Source of the DNA: Kytococcus schroeteri
Lineage (GTDB): Bacteria; Actinomycetota; Actinomycetes; Actinomycetales; Dermatophilaceae
Direction: 5' to 3'
Length of the DNA: 64,000 nucleotides
NCBI RefSeq assembly: GCF_002847825.1
Contig: NZ_PKIZ01000011.1
Location: 1-64,000, forward strand
Made by a program: the position numbers and the translations under genes. A model generated the notes under the pieces. It saw only the letters and a program-made list of their open reading frames with translations, was not told the DNA's origin and made no database searches. Below are positions 15,789 through 25,149 of this stretch, one piece after another. Every line of letters starts with the position of its first letter. Position 1 is the first letter of the stretch.

Positions 15789-18266
15789 ATGACACACACG
15801 TTCACGCAGGTGTTCGAGGCCGCGACGGGCTCGGCGCCGTACGACTACCAGTGCCGCATCGCCAAGGAGGGCCTGCCTCCGGTGCTCACGGCGGCGACCG
15901 GGGCCGGGAAGACTGCAGCGATCGTGCTGGGGTGGCTCTACCGTCGGCAGTTCGCTGACCTCGAGACCCGGCGTGCGACTCCTCGACGGCTGGTCATCGC
16001 GCAGCCGATGCGCACGTTGACGGAGCAGACGGCGAGGTCGGTGCGTCATTGGCTTGAGGCGCTCGCCGCCGCGGGGATGCTGCAGGATGAGGTGGACGTT
16101 CACGAGCTGATGGGGGGCCTGTTCACCCGCGAGCGTCAACGGGACTGGCGGATGTCCATGGCTCGGGATGCCGTGGTCGTGGGCACGGTTGATGCGGTGG
16201 TGAGCCGCGCCTTGTTCCGGGGATATGGCGCCCGGCGGCCGGCCTACCCCATGGAGGCCGCGCTCGTCCTCAACGGTGCGCATCTCGTGGTCGACGAGAT
16301 GCAGTTGGCGGAGCAGGCGACAGCCACCCTGCGGCAGGTGGCCGCATTCCAGGCCTCGACGGCCTTGGGTGGTACATCCGAGCCCGCGGGGCTGACCTGC
16401 ATGTCGGCCACTCCCTCGACCGCGGCTCTCGACACGGTCGACTTCCGCTTCGAGGCGTCTCAGGTGATGGAGATGGGCCCCATCGACGGAGCGCTCGCCC
16501 GGCGCCTCCAAGCCGCCAAGGAGATCCGCCAGATCCCTGCGGGCAAGACCGCGCAGTTGGCTGACCAGGTGCTGGCGGCTCACCGGCTGGGGACCCTCAC
16601 GCTGGTGGTGCTCAACACGGTGGACACCGCCGCCGATGTCCACGCCAAGCTCGCCAAGGCGCTCAACAAGCAGGGAGCATCCACTGAGCTCCATCTGGTC
16701 CACAGCCAGTTCCGCCCGCACGAACGCCAAGCCCTGATGGAGCGCCTGGGTGAGCAGGAGTGGCCGGCCGAGGGGACGGTCGTGGTGGCGACGCAGGCCG
16801 TCGAGGCGGGCGTGGACCTGGACGCGGCCACTCTCGTGACCGAGGCGAGCCCGTGGCCGTCCTTCTGCCAGCGTGTGGGGCGCTGCAATCGCCGGGGGGA
16901 GATTGACGGGGCGCGTGTCCTGTGGTTCCCCGCTTTGGGCTCCGGCCCCTACGAGAAGACCGATCTTGCCTCCACGGCTGCTGTGCTGGAGACGCTTGAG
17001 GGCCAGGAGGTCACGAGTCCACAGCTGTTGAGCATGGAGGTCGAGTGGGCCGAGCCCACGCTGCACTTCCTGCGGCGGAAGGACCTGTTGGCGCTCGTCG
17101 ACACCGCTCCGGACCTCTCCGGTCAGGACCTGGATGTCTCTCGGTACATCCGGGCATCCGAGGATGCGACGGTGACGGTCGCGTGGGTTCCGGATGCCTG
17201 GCTGCCGGGGCAAGGACCTCAGGGCGGCAGCGTCGAGGACCTGCCGCGTTCTCCTCTACCGAGCCACGAGTGGCGCTGCCCGGTGCCCTTGCGGCGGCTG
17301 CGGAAGTGGGCCGAGAAGCACCCTGGTGCGCTCTTCGCGTTCGACCCCACGGCCAACCGCTGGCGCCCTGTGGCCATCCGGGACATCCGTCCCGGGATGG
17401 CGCTCGTCGCTGGGGCGTCGCGTGGCGGCTACGAGGTGGAGCGTGGTTTCTCCCTGACCCACAAGGCCGTGGTGGAACCCCTCCCAGGTGTGAACGACAT
17501 CCCGTCGGACCCGCTGCAGCAGGAAGCGAGCGATGCGGATGCTGGTCAGCGGGGTGGGGTTGAGGTGCCGGTGGTTCTCACCACTCACCTCGCGGATGCC
17601 GCCCGTGCGGCTGAGGACCTGCTCCGGGAACTCGACGTCGATCTTCGACCGGGACTGCACGAGGCCCTGGTGGCCGCGGCTCGGTCCCACGACGTGGGGA
17701 AGGTTCATCCGCAGTGGCAGGAGTTCATCCACGCTGCGGCAGGGCGTCCGGTCGAAACCGAGGGCGTTCCCCTTGCCAAGTCCGGCGGGCGTTCCCGCGC
17801 CCGTCTCCCGCACGGGCTGCGCCACGAGTTCGTGTCGGCCCTCGCGCTCCAGACCGAGGCGGGGCGTGCCTGGCTCGCGGACGAGGGCGTGGCCGTGGAC
17901 GATGCTGCGTTGGTGCGCTACCTGGTGGGGGCCCACCACGGGTACGTCCGCATCATGCCGCCGAACCCCACGGGGGACGGCTCTGGAAAGGAACTTGTCC
18001 ACTGGCTCGGGCTGCAGCACGGTGAGCCCGTCCCATGGATCGACCCCCGCACAGGTGAGCGGCTGGCTGACGCGGGTCACGCCGATTTCGTGCGAGGCGC
18101 CGCCCGGGTGGCGGGGTCCGCGGACCAGGAGCCCCTGCAGACCTGGTCGGAGATGACCACCTCGCTGTTGAGTCTGCACGGTCCGTTCCGTCTGGCGTGG
18201 ATGGAAGCTGTAGTCCGCGTGGCTGACTGGCGGGCGAGTGAGCACCCCACGGTGGAGGAGATCTGA
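15789..18266 (+). CDS. cas3: CRISPR-associated helicase/nuclease Cas3, type I-G, C-terminal HD domain
   Basis: 825 residues. Superfamily 2 helicase motifs come first: TGAGKT (about 37-42), the Walker B box VVDEMQ (near 169) and QRVGRCNRRG (near 361). An HD nuclease domain follows at the C-terminus: SHDVGKVHPQWQEF (near 633), then LRHEFVSALA and GAHHGYVR. Helicase before HD is the I-G/I-U arrangement, the reverse of most Cas3 proteins. The enzyme unwinds and degrades DNA recognised by the crRNA complex. The ATG at 15789 has GGGAGG six bases upstream; a TTG precedes it. It is two bases from csx17, so the operon is continuous. Confidence 0.95.
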   Translation: MTHTFTQVFEAATGSAPYDYQCRIAKEGLPPVLTAATGAGKTAAIVLGWLYRRQFADLETRRATPRRLVIAQPMRTLTEQTARSVRHWLEALAAAGMLQDEVDVHELMGGLFTRERQRDWRMSMARDAVVVGTVDAVVSRALFRGYGARRPAYPMEAALVLNGAHLVVDEMQLAEQATATLRQVAAFQASTALGGTSEPAGLTCMSATPSTAALDTVDFRFEASQVMEMGPIDGALARRLQAAKEIRQIPAGKTAQLADQVLAAHRLGTLTLVVLNTVDTAADVHAKLAKALNKQGASTELHLVHSQFRPHERQALMERLGEQEWPAEGTVVVATQAVEAGVDLDAATLVTEASPWPSFCQRVGRCNRRGEIDGARVLWFPALGSGPYEKTDLASTAAVLETLEGQEVTSPQLLSMEVEWAEPTLHFLRRKDLLALVDTAPDLSGQDLDVSRYIRASEDATVTVAWVPDAWLPGQGPQGGSVEDLPRSPLPSHEWRCPVPLRRLRKWAEKHPGALFAFDPTANRWRPVAIRDIRPGMALVAGASRGGYEVERGFSLTHKAVVEPLPGVNDIPSDPLQQEASDADAGQRGGVEVPVVLTTHLADAARAAEDLLRELDVDLRPGLHEALVAAARSHDVGKVHPQWQEFIHAAAGRPVETEGVPLAKSGGRSRARLPHGLRHEFVSALALQTEAGRAWLADEGVAVDDAALVRYLVGAHHGYVRIMPPNPTGDGSGKELVHWLGLQHGEPVPWIDPRTGERLADAGHADFVRGAARVAGSADQEPLQTWSEMTTSLLSLHGPFRLAWMEAVVRVADWRASEHPTVEEI

Positions 18267-18268
18267 CC

Positions 18269-20470
18269 ATGCGACACGAACTTCGCGGGCTGGAACCGCG
18301 GAACTTCGCCCGGTACCTCGCCGCGCTGGGTCTCGCGCGGGTGGTCGCCGAACAGGCTGACCCCGAGTTGCGTCTCGGGTGGGACGGCCTGACCTTCGTG
18401 CTCGAGACGTCCGTGGAGGACCTCGGGGCCTGGATGGTCGAGGCATACCGGCCCACGCCCGTCCTGAGCCCCTGGAACAACGGTTCCGGATACGGCCCCA
18501 AGGACAAGAAGCCGCGGGAGTTCGTCGACCGCATCGTCGCCGCGCCGGGGGAGCGCTTTAGCGCATTCCGTGAGATCGATGCGCTGAGTCGTGAGGTGCG
18601 GGAGCGGGAGTCGGAAAAGGAGGCGATCGTCAGGTCTCTGCGCAACTGGCTCCCCGACGAGGGTCTTGCGTGGTTGGACGCGGCCATCATCCTCACCTCG
18701 ACGGACGACAAGGACGTGCTCCAGTTCCCACCACTTCTCGGAACAGGCGGGAATGACGGGAGGCTGGAGTTCTCCACGACCTTCCACCAGAACCTTGCGC
18801 TGGTGATGCCTGAGCTGGGTGCGAGCCGTGCCGTCACTCAGGGGTGGGCGCTCGACCTGCTGAACGGGACAAGCGGGCAGAAACTGGCCCCGAAGTCCTT
18901 GGGGCAGTTCGACGCCGCTGCGGCAGGTGGTGTCGGGGGTTCGCCCTTGGACGACACCCCGTCCGTGGGCAATCCGTGGGCCTACGTCCTCCTCGTCGAG
19001 GGCGCGATGATGTTCGCCGGGTCGGCAGCCAAGCGTCTTGGTCATGGCGGGGTGGGGCGGGCGAGTCTCCCCTTCACCGTGGCCAGCAGCCCTGACGGTC
19101 CAGGTGCCGGTGCCAGCGGCGAGGAGGTTAGGGGTGAGGTCTGGGCACCCGTCGTCGATGCCTCGCCGCAACTTCTGGACTACTCGAGTTGGAGTCACCT
19201 CTTCGTACAGGCCAAGGGACAGTGGGGTGGTCGTACACCCACGACTGCATCGCAGATGTACGGCGCCGTGCACGCCCATGGTGTGGATCGGCGCATCGAC
19301 AGGTTCATGCGCTTCGCGATCTCCCAGCGCAACGGCTTGGCCTTCATGGCCGAGCTGCGGGAGGTCGTCCAGAACCAGCCCGCGCCAGGGATGGACGTTG
19401 CCCTGCAGCTGGAGCGCCGCCTGGGCATGTTCCGTCGCCTGCCCGGGCTCGCGTCCAAGCGCGCACTCCGGCGGGCGGAGTCGGCCCAGCTCGCGTTCGC
19501 GCGAGAGCCTTCCGCGAGGAACCTCCTGGGTGCGCTCGCCGCGCTCACCCACGTGGAAGCGGTGGGCATGCGCACCCCGCGCGGCCGCGAGGCGGTGACC
19601 CGTGGTGTGCGTCGTCCCGATGCCGCGCTGTCCCTGGACCTGCTCCGAGGGGGTGAGGGCACGTTGCAGTCATCCGAGTGGCGGGTGGGTGCAGCACTGG
19701 CCAGCGGTCGCGCCTCGGTCCCGGGCGGTGGCGCATGGACTGGGGCGCCCCGCGCCGGCGCACAGCGTGGGGTGAGGAGTTCCACCAGACCCGTGCGGGA
19801 TCTGGTGATCGGGTGGCATGACCACGAGGACCACTGGCACCCGCCGGTCGCCTCAGGGCTGGCCGAAGGCGATCTGGAGCGCTTGCTCTCCGGTGTGGCC
19901 CAGTGGGTCGCGACGCACGCTCCGAACGGGGGCGGCGACCTGACGCGAGGCGTGAGGATTGCCGAGGATCACGGCTTCGTCTGTGCTCAGGAGGATCTGC
20001 ACGCCTGGGTGCGTGGCGAACTGGATGACCGGGAGGTGGCTATGGCCTTCACGGCCTTCCTTGCGGTGGACTTCGGGGAGGCGCGAGGCCGGAGCCTGCC
20101 TGCGGAGGGGTGGTTCGACCCGTCATTGGCGATCCTCCAGGCCTTTGCCGCGGGCCGTGTGCGGGACGGGTACGCCGAGGACGCGGCGGGCGCGGCCCGC
20201 GGGGTGGAACCGCAATGGATCGCCCAACTCGTGGCCGGGACCCCTGAGGCGACCACGCGCGCCGTGGCAGCGGCAGCGGGTGTCCTGAACCGTTCTGGTG
20301 TCTGGCAGCCCCGGGGGAGCCACGTGGAAACGCGACGGGTCGCTGTCCACGCGCCTTTGCCACTTGTCCCGGGGCGACGCCTGGCGGCGGCGTTGTGCGG
20401 GCCGTCCAGTCCCCACCCCGTCACCCGCTGGGCTGTTTCCGATGCCCTGTCCACCGACACCACCCGATGA
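18269..20470 (+). CDS. csx17: type I-G CRISPR large subunit Csx17 (Cas8u2)
   Basis: 733 residues. The family signature LSPWNNGSGY is at about residue 66 and the protein begins with the usual MRHELRGLEPRNFARYLAALG. Csx17 is the large-subunit candidate of type I-G, expected to recognise the PAM. It starts two bases after cas3 and ends just before csb1. Length is in the usual 650-800 range and no damage is visible. Confidence 0.9.
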   Translation: MRHELRGLEPRNFARYLAALGLARVVAEQADPELRLGWDGLTFVLETSVEDLGAWMVEAYRPTPVLSPWNNGSGYGPKDKKPREFVDRIVAAPGERFSAFREIDALSREVRERESEKEAIVRSLRNWLPDEGLAWLDAAIILTSTDDKDVLQFPPLLGTGGNDGRLEFSTTFHQNLALVMPELGASRAVTQGWALDLLNGTSGQKLAPKSLGQFDAAAAGGVGGSPLDDTPSVGNPWAYVLLVEGAMMFAGSAAKRLGHGGVGRASLPFTVASSPDGPGAGASGEEVRGEVWAPVVDASPQLLDYSSWSHLFVQAKGQWGGRTPTTASQMYGAVHAHGVDRRIDRFMRFAISQRNGLAFMAELREVVQNQPAPGMDVALQLERRLGMFRRLPGLASKRALRRAESAQLAFAREPSARNLLGALAALTHVEAVGMRTPRGREAVTRGVRRPDAALSLDLLRGGEGTLQSSEWRVGAALASGRASVPGGGAWTGAPRAGAQRGVRSSTRPVRDLVIGWHDHEDHWHPPVASGLAEGDLERLLSGVAQWVATHAPNGGGDLTRGVRIAEDHGFVCAQEDLHAWVRGELDDREVAMAFTAFLAVDFGEARGRSLPAEGWFDPSLAILQAFAAGRVRDGYAEDAAGAARGVEPQWIAQLVAGTPEATTRAVAAAAGVLNRSGVWQPRGSHVETRRVAVHAPLPLVPGRRLAAALCGPSSPHPVTRWAVSDALSTDTTR

Positions 20471-20481
20471 AGGAGATCATC

Positions 20482-21456
20482 ATGCGAGCAACACGCACCA
20501 CGTACACCATTCCGTTGACCCCGGTTGCGGGGGACCGCTTCCAGCCGACCGGCTTTCCGGACCTCGGGCCCGCGGAGTTCTCCCGGTGGGACGCGGACCG
20601 CAAGGACTGGGTCAACGCGCTGCACGTGGAGTCGCCCCAGTCCATGGCCAACCGGCTGGAGGCGACCACGTGGCTGGAGGGTGAGGACGTCCAGCCGTCG
20701 GTCCTCGAGGGATTGCCGTACGTGCAGGTCGTCGAGGAGCGGGATGGGGAGGACGCCTTCGTGACGTGCTCTCGGCGTGAGGCGCACCGTCTGGCCAGCG
20801 CATACGTGATGAACGCCGTGACGGAGACCGGTGAGACCGGTCGCGACTGGCTCATGGCAGAGCTGGGCGCTGGCAAGGACGACCCGGCCAACAGGTACCA
20901 CCAAGTGCATCGTGCGGTCCTCCGCATGGACCCGCTGTCGCTCGTGCACGGTGTCTTCTTTGCGCAGAAGGACTTCGGCTGGCAGCCGAAGGTGGCCCGG
21001 GCGGTCACGAGCTTCATCGACGCCACCAACGTACGCCCCGCGCACAGCGGTGGCGTGAAGACCGACGTGGTCCGCACCACGGCGTCCGAGGGCGCCGGGT
21101 CCAAGGAGGGCTACGGCATGGTGCCGCACCAGCGCCTGGAGTTCACGGCGGAGAAGATCACGGCGTACGTCACCGTCGACCACGAGCAGATCCGTTCCTA
21201 CGCCTTGGGAGACGAGGGCACGGAGCTGCTGGAGTCCCTCGTGGAGTACGAGCTCGCGGTGCTCTTCAGCGGTGGTCTTCGCCTGCGTACGGCCTGTGAC
21301 TTCCAGGTCATCACCGAGGAGGTGCTGGTGTCCGGTGAGGAGGGCGCGCTGCCGCAGGTCGACACCGCCGAGAAGCGCGTTCGGGCAGCCATCGAGGCTG
21401 CCCGGGGAGCTGGGCTCCTCGGTGATGTGACCACCCTGCGCAAGGTGGCTCGATGA
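20482..21456 (+). CDS. csb1: type I-G CRISPR backbone protein Csb1 (Cas7, GSU0053 family)
   Basis: 324 residues. The order of Csb1 elements is recognisable: ESPQSMANRLE, the DPLSLVHGVFF stretch, then RAVTSFIDATNV and the C-terminal RLRTACDFQV. Csb1 coats the crRNA as the Cas7 backbone. I prefer the ATG at 20482, which has AAGGAG six bases upstream; an ATG at 20467 is in frame but sits on that ribosome site. The stop overlaps the csb2 start (ATGA), coupling their translation. Confidence 0.9.
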   Translation: MRATRTTYTIPLTPVAGDRFQPTGFPDLGPAEFSRWDADRKDWVNALHVESPQSMANRLEATTWLEGEDVQPSVLEGLPYVQVVEERDGEDAFVTCSRREAHRLASAYVMNAVTETGETGRDWLMAELGAGKDDPANRYHQVHRAVLRMDPLSLVHGVFFAQKDFGWQPKVARAVTSFIDATNVRPAHSGGVKTDVVRTTASEGAGSKEGYGMVPHQRLEFTAEKITAYVTVDHEQIRSYALGDEGTELLESLVEYELAVLFSGGLRLRTACDFQVITEEVLVSGEEGALPQVDTAEKRVRAAIEAARGAGLLGDVTTLRKVAR

Positions 21457-23036
21457 CTGGTGACGTCCCGGGAGCAGGCCTCCAGGTCCATGTGCGCTAT
21501 CTGCACGGGCAGGTCCGCGCCACCCCGTGGAACGTGGCTCTCAACTCCGGCGAGGTGGAGTGGCCGCCGTCCCCGTGGAGGATCGCCCGGGCGCTCCTGT
21601 CGGTGTGGCACCTCCGCCGGCCGGGGTTCGACGCCGCACTGGTGGAGCGGGTGGCGGCTGCCGTTGCCGAGCCCGCGTGGTACCTCACCCCGGAGACACG
21701 GCAGGGCCACACGCGTCACTACCTGCCGCTCTCGACACACCGTCGCGATGCGACGGGCGGCACAGCCAAGGCCCTGGACCCGCACCTGAGCATCGACCCC
21801 AGCGCCCCGGTGGTGGTCCACTGGCCCTCGCCCGACCTGGGCGAGGCGGAGGTGGAGGTGGCCAGGGAACTGTTCGCCGCGGTCACCTACCTCGGACGTG
21901 CCGAGTCCGTGGTGGAGGCACGGCTCGTCCTGCCGGGCACCGCTGAGCACGTCGATCCGGGGTCCGACCTGTCCTCGTGGTGGCGCCCCGGAGCAGGAGG
22001 GGCCACTCGAGTGCTGTGCGGTGACGGTGGTGTCACGCGGTCCCAGCTCGAGGTGGCCCCCGCTGACATCCGCAAGGCGAAGCTGTCCCTCCCCCAGGGG
22101 GCGCGGTGGGTCGACTACGCGGAGCCGGGTTCACCGACAGTGGCCACCAGTCGGGCCGGGGAAAACTCCCGTACTGCGCCGACCGCCATCAGGTGGAGGC
22201 TGTCGACCACCCCGGAGATGCGAGGGGGCATCGGGGTCCTGGCCACTGAGGCGTTGAGACGTCTGGCTCTTGGCCGGGCGCTGCCCCGGGAGCGTGAGAA
22301 GCTCCTGGCCGGGGGCGTGGGGGCCCAACGACAGCGGGAGCTGCTCCGCGGCAAGACGGTCGAGAACGACCCTGTGCGGGACCACATGCACGCGTCGTGG
22401 TTCTGGTTGGGGGACCCCCTCTGGGGTGTTGACGGCGCCAGTCGCTCCCCGATGGGTCTGGCCCACCCTCGCCGGACGGTGGTGCGCGACCTGGCTCTGT
22501 GGGTCCCCGAGGGACTGCCCACCGTGGACGGCATCACGGCGACGTTGGCGGGACTGGTCGACAACGGCTACCCCTCGGCGGGCGCGAGCGGCTACGTCCC
22601 GGAGGGTTTCGTCAGCGGTTCCCTGCAGGTGATGGGTGTCGGGGACTGGTCCCAGGTGATCCCCGAGCTTGCGGGGCCGGCGGACACCTGGGTGGCGGAG
22701 ACGCCCTATCTGCCCGTGCGCCACCGTAAGCAGAAGCGGGACGCGGACGTGGAGCGCTACGTGGAAGATGACGTCCGCCGCGAACTGGCCCACCGTTCCC
22801 GGCTGTGGGAGGTCCTGGGGGTGCAGGCACCGGAGGTGGTGTCGGTCGAGGTCGGGGTCACTCCAGCGGATCAGGAGGCGGCTCGTCTCCACCGGCGGTA
22901 CCGGTGGTCGCAGTCTGCGGCGTCCCGGCGGGACGCGTTCGCGGTGCGTCTGCACCTGGCCCGTCCCTTCCCCGGACCCTTGTCCCTGGGAGCGCTGAGC
23001 CACTTCGGCTTCGGACGTTTCCGGCCGGAGCGTTAG
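21453..23036 (+). CDS. csb2: type I-G CRISPR protein Csb2 (Cas5-Cas6 fusion, GSU0054 family)
   Basis: 527 residues. The N-terminal signature EWPPSPWRIARALL and the C-terminal glycine-rich LGALSHFGFGRF are typical of Csb2. This protein joins a Cas5-like part, which holds the crRNA 5' handle, and a Cas6-like repeat endonuclease. It therefore should both process the array transcript and sit in the effector. The start overlaps csb1 by four bases, and the stop lies eight bases before cas4-cas1. Confidence 0.9.
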   Translation: MTGDVPGAGLQVHVRYLHGQVRATPWNVALNSGEVEWPPSPWRIARALLSVWHLRRPGFDAALVERVAAAVAEPAWYLTPETRQGHTRHYLPLSTHRRDATGGTAKALDPHLSIDPSAPVVVHWPSPDLGEAEVEVARELFAAVTYLGRAESVVEARLVLPGTAEHVDPGSDLSSWWRPGAGGATRVLCGDGGVTRSQLEVAPADIRKAKLSLPQGARWVDYAEPGSPTVATSRAGENSRTAPTAIRWRLSTTPEMRGGIGVLATEALRRLALGRALPREREKLLAGGVGAQRQRELLRGKTVENDPVRDHMHASWFWLGDPLWGVDGASRSPMGLAHPRRTVVRDLALWVPEGLPTVDGITATLAGLVDNGYPSAGASGYVPEGFVSGSLQVMGVGDWSQVIPELAGPADTWVAETPYLPVRHRKQKRDADVERYVEDDVRRELAHRSRLWEVLGVQAPEVVSVEVGVTPADQEAARLHRRYRWSQSAASRRDAFAVRLHLARPFPGPLSLGALSHFGFGRFRPER

Positions 23037-23044
23037 GGGCTGCC

Positions 23045-24691
23045 ATGGAGGACCAGCCGGAGCTCCTGCCTGCGCGCATGCTCAACGAACACGTCTACTG
23101 CCCCCGCCTCTTCTACCTCGAGTGGGTCAATCGGGAGTGGGCGAGCAACGACGACACCGACCTGGGCGATGCGGAACACCGCGCCACGGACCGTCGTGGG
23201 GGCAGGATGCCTGAGCCGTCTGACCCCGCGCCGCCTCAGCGGACGGCCCAGGTGAGGGTGGAGTCCGAGGAGCTCGGACTGGCGGCTGTCATCGACCGGG
23301 TGGACCATGCCGATGGCTCGTGCTCCCCGTTGGACGTCAAGAAGGGGCGGGCTCCCGACGACGCGGATGCGTGGCCCGCCGACAGGGTGCAGGTCTTCGC
23401 CCAGGCCGCGTTGCTCGAGCACGCCGGGTACACGGTCCGCGAGGCACGCCTCTCCTACCGAGGGGGAGGCGGGGTGGTGTCGCTGCTCTGGGGTGAGGCC
23501 GAGCGGGAGGAGCTGCACGCGGCGGTGCAGGCAGCTCGCGCCACCGCCTCACAGCTGCAGGCACCTCTGCCGCTGGTGGACAGCCCCAAGTGCGTCCGGT
23601 GCTCCTTGGCCGGTCTGTGCATGCCTGACGAGGTGAATGCGCTCCTCGGGCGTTCTGACCTACCGCCTCGTCGGATCGTTCCTCGCGCCCCCGACCAGCG
23701 CCCTCTGTACGTCACGATCCCGGGCGCACGCGTCGGGGTCTCGGGTGGGCGCCTGGTGGTGACCCTCAACGGTGAGCCGCTGTCCTCAGCTCGCTTGGAG
23801 GACGTGAGCCACGTGGCCGTGTTCGGGAACGTCCAGGTGAGCACCCAGGCCATGACCGCACTGTGGAAGCGCGGTCAGGTGATTCTGTGGCTCTCGCGAG
23901 GCGGATGGTTGAACGGGTGGTCACAGCCGCCCATGGGAAAGCACGTGGAGCTTCGGCGCAAGCAGGTTCATGCCCATGCCCAGGGCGTGTCCGAGGCGGC
24001 CCGGATGATCCGCGGGAAGGTGCGCAATCAGCGCACCCTCCTGCGGCGCAGTGCCAAGGCCGCCCCGCCCGCGGAGGTCCTGCGTGCGCTACGGACACTG
24101 GCCGACTCGGCTCTGGACGCTACGACCCGCGAGGAGTTGCTCGGCATCGAGGGGACAGCCGCCCGTCTCTACTTCGAGCACTTCGCTCGGATGGTCGTCC
24201 CCGACCATCCGTGGGCGGGGGAGTTCGAACAGAACGGACGGCAGCGCCGTCCTGCTCCTGACCCGATCAACGCCCTGCTGGGTTTCACGTACTCGCTCTT
24301 GGCCAAGGAACTGACGGTGGCGTGCCTCGGCGTGGGCCTCGATCCCTACCTCGGAGTGCTCCACCGGTCGCGGTACGGCAGGCCCAGCCTCGCGCTGGAC
24401 CTTGCCGAGGAGTTTCGCCCCCTGATCGCGGACTCCGTTGTGCTCCAGGTGGTCAACAACCGGGAGGTTGGTGAAACCGCCGTTCGGCGGGGTCCCCTCG
24501 GAGTCACGTTGACTCAGGACGGTCGGAGAGCGGTGTTGCGCGCGTTCGAGCGCCGCTTGGAGAGCGAGGTGACGCACCCGGTGTTCGGGTACCGCATCTC
24601 CTACCGGCGGGTTCTCGATGTCCAGGTCCGGATGTTGGCGGGTGTCTTCCTGGGGGAACTCCGCGAGTACGTGCCCATGGAGACGAGGTGA
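23045..24691 (+). CDS. cas4-cas1: Cas4-Cas1 fusion protein for spacer acquisition
   Basis: 548 residues. The Cas4 half (about 1-205) has NEHVYCPRLFYLEWV, the nuclease motif PLDVKKG near 95-101 and the Fe-S cysteines CVRC-x5-C near 183-192. The Cas1 half has the metal ligands Glu in EGTAARLYFEHF (near 370), His in LHRSRYG (near 440) and LDLAEEFRP (near 455). Fused Cas4-Cas1 is characteristic of I-G. Cas4 trims prespacers and checks the PAM, and Cas1 integrates them. All catalytic residues seem intact, so adaptation is probably active. Confidence 0.95.
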   Translation: MEDQPELLPARMLNEHVYCPRLFYLEWVNREWASNDDTDLGDAEHRATDRRGGRMPEPSDPAPPQRTAQVRVESEELGLAAVIDRVDHADGSCSPLDVKKGRAPDDADAWPADRVQVFAQAALLEHAGYTVREARLSYRGGGGVVSLLWGEAEREELHAAVQAARATASQLQAPLPLVDSPKCVRCSLAGLCMPDEVNALLGRSDLPPRRIVPRAPDQRPLYVTIPGARVGVSGGRLVVTLNGEPLSSARLEDVSHVAVFGNVQVSTQAMTALWKRGQVILWLSRGGWLNGWSQPPMGKHVELRRKQVHAHAQGVSEAARMIRGKVRNQRTLLRRSAKAAPPAEVLRALRTLADSALDATTREELLGIEGTAARLYFEHFARMVVPDHPWAGEFEQNGRQRRPAPDPINALLGFTYSLLAKELTVACLGVGLDPYLGVLHRSRYGRPSLALDLAEEFRPLIADSVVLQVVNNREVGETAVRRGPLGVTLTQDGRRAVLRAFERRLESEVTHPVFGYRISYRRVLDVQVRMLAGVFLGELREYVPMETR

Positions 24692-24695
24692 CGCG

Positions 24696-24980
24696 GTGGC
24701 CAGGAGACGGCACCTGATCGCGTACGACATCGCTGACGAGCGTCGGCTCCGCCGGGTCGTCAAGGTCATGGAGTCGTACGGAGAGCGACTCCAGTACTCG
24801 GTCTTCTTGTGTGACATGAGCCCTGGAGGGCTGGCGCGTTGGCGCTCGGAGATCCTGGACGTGATCGACCTCAGTGTGGACTCGGTGGTCGTGATCGACG
24901 TCGGTTCTCCGGGTCAGGAAGATCTCACGGTCATTGGGGCGCCGCGTACGCTGCCCCGCAGCGGCGCCATGATCGTGTGA
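24696..24980 (+). CDS. cas2: CRISPR-associated protein Cas2
   Basis: 94 residues with the Cas2 ferredoxin-fold start HLIAYDIADERRLRRVVKVM, then LQYSVFLCDMSP. The GTG at 24696 puts the YDI strand at the usual position (about residue 8) and lies four bases after the cas4-cas1 stop. Cas2 dimers bridge two Cas1 dimers during spacer integration. It is the last cas gene, 169 bases before the array. Confidence 0.92.
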   Translation: MARRRHLIAYDIADERRLRRVVKVMESYGERLQYSVFLCDMSPGGLARWRSEILDVIDLSVDSVVVIDVGSPGQEDLTVIGAPRTLPRSGAMIV

Positions 24981-25149
24981 TTGCGAGACCTGACTTACGA
25001 CAGATCCACCCGGGGAGGTCTCGCAGCGCGCAACGTGGCGCCCTGAGATCCTTCTCAATCGCACAGTGCACGATGTGACCGGACAGATTGGAACAGCTCT
25101 CGAACCCTTGGGGTTCCCCCCCTCCGCGGTAAGCGCTTTCGCGCGAGCC
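24981..25149 (+). promoter_or_regulatory. CRISPR leader
   Basis: 169 bases between cas2 and the first repeat, less GC-rich than the surroundings in its middle part. It includes a small inverted repeat GAACCC/GGGTTC around 25100-25117 and ends GCGCGAGCC at the first repeat. The position and the intact repeats on this side versus altered repeats at the far end indicate that new spacers are added here and that the array is transcribed rightwards. Confidence 0.7.
24982..25025. terminator. hairpin after cas2
   Basis: Perfect 10-bp arms TGCGAGACCT (24982-24991) and AGGTCTCGCA (25016-25025) enclose 24 bases and begin one base after the cas2 stop. They may end the cas transcript ahead of the array leader. 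Confidence 0.5.
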